This document shows positions 58,241 to 64,000 of a stretch of DNA of 64,000 bases, one piece after another. The notes below the pieces were generated by a model. That model worked only from the letters and a program-made list of their open reading frames with translations, searched no databases and was not told where the DNA came from. Made by a program: the position numbers and the translations under genes. The DNA lies in NCBI GenBank assembly GCA_013115135.1, contig JABANP010000167.1, positions 36,589 through 100,588 of the forward strand, written 5' to 3'. The first letter of the stretch is position 1. Each line of letters starts with the position of its first letter. This stretch comes from Perkinsus olseni. Its lineage: Eukaryota; Perkinsozoa; Perkinsida; Perkinsidae.

Positions 58241-58403
58241 CAGGTTGTGTCAGGCTTAACATGTGCATGTTGCCATTGTTAAGCGACGATGGTCGTCTCC
58301 TTCTCCTCTGCTTGATCGATTATAGCATTAGCAAACAGCATCAGGTATTAACATACCATCATCACCAGCATCATCACTCCAGCATCCACGGTCACTACGA
58401 CTC

Positions 58404-59764
58404 ATGATCATCAGCATTATCATGATGGTCCACTGATTCATCTTGTAACTGCTTTCTAATACATGATCCCGAGCCAGTTAAGTATACACCCATACATCTA
58501 GATCGTCCACCCATTCCTCGTCTCTTATCTTCCCATTATTCAACCGTATAATAATAATAATCATCACCACCATCATCACCCGTAGTAACTTCGTATCATT
58601 ATCATCATGATCATCGTCGTATTGTTAGTTTACTCGCTTCAACTCCCTATACAATAATATCCATAACTTCATCATCAGTATTATCATCATCACCCACATT
58701 CGGCTACTCGGAAAGATTCACATCCAAAATCCCTACCCCACAATAATATCAACAGCATGCATACGGGTACGTAGTGCACGCTGTATATTTATTATGATCA
58801 TCAGGTTACTACTACTCACTTCTAGGTGGGATCTGTATCTTGTTCTTCTTATCGTCATATCCACATTTATGATTGAACGATTTTTGTAATGCATCAGCAT
58901 CGAAAGGACGCATATACCATCGACAACCTCACACAGATTGAATGTTATAATCTGAAGAGGAATACAATCATCATCATCATTCCCCATGATGATGATGTTG
59001 TATAGCTATTACATCACCACTTCGCTTTACTCATCCATTATCTCCATCCTCACCGGCTTCAACTCCTCAATGTTATCTGCAACATTACACACACAGCATT
59101 GCCCTATCAATTATAAAACTCATGAAAGCGATAAAAAGCGACATGATGATGATTGCTGTTGTTGTTATTACTATAATCTTGTAAATAACGTAATGCACAT
59201 GATAGACACATAACATGGCCACATTCTGGTATGCGGGGTACATCCGCTGTACACAAAGCATATCGGGCATATTGGTAATGATGATTTATCCCAGACTGTT
59301 ATATCAACACCAACTACATACTTCCATGGTAGAAGATAATCAGGATCTATTAGGAGCAGTAAGAGGAATAATAACCATGCGTGGCAGCAAGTATCCTTAC
59401 CTGCTAGCCTGTCATTCAACATTTCAGTATTCTCTTCATGTAATCTATCATGTTGTTGTTGTTTATTGCTGTTGTTATCATCATACCGTACCAAAAGACG
59501 GTATGTATGGGAGAACTTACCAATCATCCTGTTCTTATAATATCGCCGTCCCTCGGATGATGATGACGAATGTTGTTGCTGCTGCCAACCATAGTAATAA
59601 TAATAATCATTATAATAATTACTATTATGATGATGTCGTTGTCGTTGTTGTTGTTGTTGTTGTTGTTGATTTGGTGTATAGGTTACGAATCCAGCAAGAT
59701 CATTGGCATTCAACCAGTGTTTTGAGGATGATGAGGAGGAGGATGGATTACCCTTTCTGGACAT
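58404..59764 (-). CDS. RING finger protein, RNF10-like
   Basis: Starts MSRKGNPSSSSSSSKHWLNA at 59764. The N-terminal part is low-complexity (Gln, His, Ser, Tyr runs from triplet repeats). Just before the finger, DPDYLLPWKYVV is followed by SLPICPICF and then VPRIPECGHVMCLSCALRYL. This matches the RNF10 order: a D-P-D..W segment, then CPIC, eleven residues, CGH, C..C. The two halves of the finger are one base out of frame at about 59,252, probably an indel. Later pieces are QCCVCNVADNIEELKPVRM and a tail GSCIRKQLQDESVDHHDN ending at 58404. RNF10 family members are E3 ubiquitin ligases, acting on stalled ribosomes in animals. The middle exons are poorly resolved. Confidence 0.6.
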
Positions 59765-60383
59765 AATGGTTATACTGTTGTAGTAAGCATTGCTCACCAG
59801 CAGCAGCAGAGGTAGTAGTAGTGGTGGTGGTATGATGATAATAACACAACATGATTTAATAGTTATATCAAGTGATAATAAGAATAACAGCACATCTTCA
59901 GTACATTTACACCACCTTCGTACAGCCTTTGTACAGTCATGCAGCACAGTTCATCATGTTCTTATTGTTATTCCTTTTACTATCATAATCTCCTTCAAGC
60001 CATGCATTGATGATGCGTTGTTGTTAGTGATATTATAACTACCTGGTCCAATATTAGGATATCTACCACCTCGTTGTCAACTTTGTAAAGTCGGTACGCT
60101 TACCACCATACCCCAACTGCCTACAACAACCGCTGCTACTACTACTGTTAAGTGATGATGATGATTATCCTGAGAAGGGCAGCAAACAGGAGGCTAATGA
60201 TGATGATGATTATCCTGAGTGTTACCTGTGGAGAACTACTCTGGCCTCCTGATGATGATGATGGTGTTGTTGTTGAGGAGTGTGATGATATATTAAATCG
60301 AGGGGCCGTAGTAAACGTACATCCCTTTATCATTATGATTATACACAGGCAGGCCTCTACGAGTATTACCATGATGTCCTTGA
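59765..60383. other. Interval without a supported gene
   Basis: Contains a divergent or intergenic segment upstream of the RNF10-like gene and long GAT/ATG triplet runs. Short frames on both strands are mostly Ile, Met and Asp runs produced by the repeats. A minus-strand piece near 60,250-60,370 (KGCTFTTAPRFNIS) could be a 3' exon of the next gene. Confidence 0.35.
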
Positions 60384-61363
60384 CTAAGAATACTTATTTT
60401 TATTATCATCACTCAGTGTATTGTTATTACATAGTTTTTCTCTGATTATCCTGTTACTATTATTATGATAAGATAAGTCCGTTAAAGTAGCATATATTCT
60501 CTTGATCTCCTCCATACCACCATCTATCAATGGTAAAACCAATACACCACTTTGGACCACCACCTTTGTATGATGATGATGATGATGATGATGATGATGT
60601 CGCAGTAGAATTATTATTATCATTGTTGTCGTCGTCATGATGATAATGTGATGATAATGTATCACTACTACATTGTGTACTGTTGTTATTATTAAACATA
60701 CTACCAAAATGATGTGCGACCTGATGATGCTGATGATGCTGGATGATGATATAGATGGTAGTAGTGCATATCATGTACTCTCTACCTTCAGTGTTAATCT
60801 AGAATATTTAATACCATCTATTGGTGATGACATCTTATTAACACTAGTACGATAAGTGTATGATGCTGGCCCAACTGAGGAGGAGGAGGAACAGCACACA
60901 GCCCAACAGCAACAATCAGTTGCTGTTGTTGTTGTTGGTTATTACCTCTTGTATAACAAGTTTGTATATAATTAGGTCTATCACCATAACCACCAATGTT
61001 GTTGTTACTACTTTTAATATTTCTATCATATCTGCCATATTTACACGTTCCCTCCTGCGGCTTCCTCTTCACATCATCAACCCAACCCATGCTACTACCA
61101 TCATACCTACATTATTGTAGTGAGTATTGGTAGTAGTAGTATTATTATCACCATCACCACCACTACCTCGATCCTTCTTGCTCCTTCCCACTGCCATGTT
61201 TGCTCTCTTGCCATCTATTAGCCTTACCAAATGTTGATGATGATGTACTTATCATCATACCAGAATTCCTGCTCACTACCACTACTGATGACGATGGTGA
61301 TACTCTATTATTGTTATCATCACCATTAGCGTACATAACATCACCTTTGGTATTGTTCACCAT
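60384..61363 (-). CDS. Ser/Asn-rich hypothetical protein
   Basis: Start MVNNTKGDVMYANGDDNNNR at 61363. Exon 1 is disordered and ends GKEQEGSR before a donor gtagtg. Exon 2 holds MGWVDDVKRKPQEGTCKYG and RPNYIQTCYTR (61,090-60,950). Exon 3 reads MSSPIDGIKYSRLTLKVES (about 60,840). Exon 4 starts VAHHFGSMFNNNNSTQ. The last exon has GMEEIKRIYATLTDLSYHNN and a polar tail. All joins use GT-AG signals, and the introns are made of CAA/CAT triplets. No known domain is visible. The exact frame choice in the last exon is uncertain. Confidence 0.4.
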
Positions 61364-61400
61364 TTACTGCAAGATAAACTACAAATAGGAGGAGCATAAT

Positions 61401-62440
61401 AATGACGAGCATCATCCCGAGCTCAGATCGGGTCGTCGCCCTTCTCATGATGCTTCAGTTCGTTGTAGTGTACCATGATGGTGAAACATGTCCAGAACAG
61501 CAGCAGCAGCATGATGATGATGTACAGAGTATCATGTACAACAACATCAACAACATTAGGAAAGGGTGATATTCTTCTTCTCGCTCGCCCTGGACATGCT
61601 TACCCCTCGGAGAAGGAGGAGTATGGGTATCACTAACAGCAGCAGCAGCAGCAGCAGGTATTGTTGTCAACTATTTATATGACTCTCTCCTCATCATCGT
61701 TCCCTCATCCTAATGGTGGTGATAATCATACACCATCATCATCCTTCAGGATGGTGGAATACTACGCTAAAGTAATAGTAACATAATAACTACCTGGTAG
61801 TAGTAGTGTCGTGTTGTAGGAATGTTATCATTGTCAACACCTATCACCGATATGGAAGGCGGCTGTAAATGAATGGAACAACACTCATCATCATCATCAC
61901 CAGCAGCAGCAGCAGCATCCTAAAGTAGTTCACTGGGTACAGAGGGAATGTTATGGTGATAATTGGAAAGCTGGTAAGGCGAGAGTAGACTGTGAATGTT
62001 TATGCATTTAGTACTACTACTACTTGGTAGGTAAGGATAATACCATATGTAAGATGGAACATGTTAATGCATTCCCCTGACATAAGACTGCATCATGCAT
62101 CAGGAGATGAGAATGGAACGGTATTACATACTTGGAAGTAGTAGCAGCAGCAGCACCCATACTCTATTATTGCGCTGTTGTTGTATGATGATGATGATGA
62201 TGTCTGATCAGGTATGATGGTGAGAGGAGTGTACCCGGACTTCTAGGTTTTATCAATAAACATATATCTAATACGACTGTGGATGACGATAAAACAGTAC
62301 ATAAAGGAGTAAACAGTATAGGAGGTGTTCGTGTATCGGGGAACTGTATCATCATCACCTTCTATGCTGGTAATAGTAGTGGTGGTGATGATGAGTGTGG
62401 TGATGTTATTGTTAGGGAATACTACCTACCACTTCAGTGA
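61401..62440 (+). CDS. Thioredoxin/PDI-like protein, possibly PDI-C (Trx plus Erv41/46) type
   Basis: Pieces in order are a possible N-terminal start (MTSIIPSSDRVVALLMMLQF), then KVVHWVQRECYGDNWKAGKA with RVDCE (about 61,925-61,995). After an intron come ICKMEHVNAFP and DIRLHHASGDENGTVLHTW. After a second intron come YDGERSVPGLLGFINKHI and IGGVRVSGNCIIITFYAG, with stop at 62438-62440. This follows thioredoxin order (VDC, cis-Pro in FP, G-R...FI) and then the G-CRV-G-type start of an Erv41/46 domain seen in plant PDIL5-4 proteins. The CxxC active site was not located and must be in an unresolved exon, or lost. The frame breaks at TTC CCC TGA near 62,080, where a one-base shift restores it. It ends early for a PDI-C protein. 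Confidence 0.5.
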
Positions 62441-62652
62441 GAAGGATAATCCCACAGGATGAACATGATAAACATGCATTGTATGCGTCTTTCATATGAA
62501 TCGGACTTGTTTCGTTTATCACGACGGTTGATAGTGTGATGATGATGATACAACTCAACTTCACGGGCATCATTGAGAAAACGGTTTGTTCAGTTTAATG
62601 TTGTTCTTGTTGTTGCTACTCCACATCATCATCACATTAGATTCATCTACTA

Positions 62653-63601
62653 CTACTCCGACGGTGATACAACGCGGATACCATCCTAAGCCAGCATGTG
62701 TAGATAACAATGATAACCTGATGGCATTACTACCTTATCCACAACTTTAACGGTAAAGTTACTCTTGTCGATGATGAACCTATTCTTACACTCCTAAAAA
62801 TACAATGATGATCATCATCATCATAGTATGATCCCAGCAGTAGTAGTAGTAGGAGGAGGTGTTGTTGTTGTTATTACCTTAATGCATTGATTAATAGCAT
62901 CAAGGCCTTCTTCTTGACTCATATCCTGATATTATAGATCCTGCTCCTCCTCCTGCTGCTGCTGGTGGTATTAGTATTACCTTTTGTATAGTTTATCGAG
63001 TAATCCTAGTACGAAATACGATGCATAACCATGAGCACCGCGGGTAATCTTCTGGCATGATGCTAGATAATCCATGTAATACAGGGATGCGCCTGAGATA
63101 TGATACTAATACTAACAGTAATGATGGTTATTGTAATTATTACTGCCATCTTTAGCATCAAAGCCACCAATCAACATATTAACTTGATACGGTCCTCTCC
63201 TCAATGCATCGGCTAACTCATTCCTAATACCAATACAATCGCATCACAACAACATCATCTTGTTGTTGTTGTTGTTGTCAGCACTACTACCTTGTAAAGT
63301 TGGCCAAAGCATGAGTGGTTAGTTGTACACCATTAACCAAACCATATAGTTCCACATTACGAGATAAACTCCAAAAACTGGCAACTATCTGCCTGGGGTC
63401 CAGCAGCTAACATAAGAGTATTTCTCACTTCTACCTATTGTTGTATTCATACTACTACTACCTGCAACTAACTTGTTACCATCCATCTCTGTATATCTTA
63501 TCCTCAGTTGTCTTGAATTTAACGATAGATTGTTCAACATGAGAATCGGTGGCCAGAATAACCCAATCCTTACCAGCGATACCAAAGGCGCAATCAGTCA
63601 T
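62653..63601 (-). CDS. PSMB2: 20S proteasome subunit beta type-2
   Basis: A non-catalytic beta subunit of the 20S core particle. The N-terminus is MTDCAFGIAGKDWVILATDS with VEQSIVKFKTTEDKIY. Next are LAAGPQADSCQFLEF, RNVELYGLVNGVQLTTHALA, NELADALRRGPYQVNMLIGG, SLYYMDYLASCQKITRGAHG, YASYFVLGLLDKLYK, EEGLDAINQCIK and NRFIIDKSNFTVKVVDK. The last exon is DGIRVVSPSE with stop at 62653. Every segment aligns in order with eukaryotic beta-2. It has no catalytic Thr1, as expected. Exons are separated by short introns. The frame slips by one base after DKIY (about 63,487) and within EF(I)SRN (about 63,366), probably indels. The start overlaps the stop of the upstream gene. Confidence 0.92.
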
Positions 63602-64000
63602 TAATGAAAAGGAGATACACTAAGGAGTATCCTGCCGCTAACGCCACCACCCACAACCCCAAGAACAGCGCTGCGGCATGCCATTGATAAAATGATGATG
63701 AGAACAAATGATGGTGAAGGGATTATACAATAATACAGGCCCAGTCTAGTAGGCCCATTCGATTTATCACATGTTGCTGTTTGAACTAATTCTAGTGGTG
63801 AGTTTCTCCCATGGCTGCAGAGCATCGTTCTTTATCATTCCAGTTGTTTACTGATCGTGCAAATGTGAGAATGATGATAATGGGACGTATGGGTAAGAGA
63901 TGATGTCGTACAGCTTATGAATCATTATGAGTACCATCCTTGCGTGAATTATTATCTTCCATGAGTTCCCAAAATCATTCACTAACTTACTTCTTATACC
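63597..64000 (-). CDS. C-terminal part of a membrane protein (runs off the window)
   Basis: The last exon reads FYQWHAAALFLGLWVVALAA then GYSLVYLLFIND and stops with TGA at 63597-63599, overlapping the ATG of the proteasome gene by one base. One clear membrane helix is visible. Upstream exons towards 64,000 are not resolved. Family unknown. Confidence 0.35.

Noticed and set aside
60152..60774. Several frames of Ile, Met, His and Asp runs on both strands
   Set aside because: Products of ATG/CAT repeats read in different frames; no non-repetitive content apart from the minus-strand gene already listed.
1..64000. CRISPR array or bacterial-type operons
   Set aside because: No regularly spaced direct repeats with unique spacers, and the genes are spliced and eukaryotic.

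Overview
The window is nuclear DNA from a compact, intron-rich unicellular eukaryote. A perkinsozoan alveolate such as Perkinsus is my best guess. The pointers are very short GT-AG introns (about 40-60 bases) filled with triplet repeats, a flagellar gene (IFT88), a RAP-domain protein, a RING-CH plus FHA protein, and secreted cysteine-rich or threonine-rich proteins. This is recognition from gene style only and was not tested by search.

Positions 1 to about 28,908 form a very large inverted duplication. The left arm (1 to about 13,220) and right arm (about 15,655 to 28,908) are near-identical reverse complements around a unique spacer of about 2.4 kb. Each arm carries the same gene order, pointing towards the spacer: the tail of an unidentified gene, a trehalose-6-phosphate phosphatase, a RAP-domain protein, a multi-pass membrane protein, and an intronless secreted protein of 509 residues. 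The arms differ in triplet-repeat lengths, scattered substitutions and single-base homopolymer indels. The indels break reading frames in either arm at different places. The left arm runs off the window start, so the true arm length is unknown.

From 28,909 to 64,000 the sequence is single copy within the window. In order it holds: the rest of the unidentified gene (minus), a secreted cysteine-rich protein, two small membrane or secreted proteins, a RING-CH/FHA protein, a ZNHIT2-like HIT-finger protein, IFT88 (minus), tRNA-Val(AAC), two poorly resolved genes, an NCL-type EF-hand Na+/Ca2+ exchanger (minus), a small membrane protein possibly of the FAM210 kind, an unresolved stretch, a GT47 exostosin-like glycosyltransferase, a stretch of 3.3 kb unlike its surroundings, an RNF10-like RING protein (minus), a Ser/Asn-rich protein (minus), a thioredoxin/PDI-like protein, the proteasome subunit beta-2 (minus), and the end of a membrane protein (minus).

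Most genes are split into small exons, so spans below are gene-level with exons described in the text. Several recognisable genes need a one-base frame correction to read through. Uncorrected long-read indels are the simplest explanation. Start codons are often uncertain.
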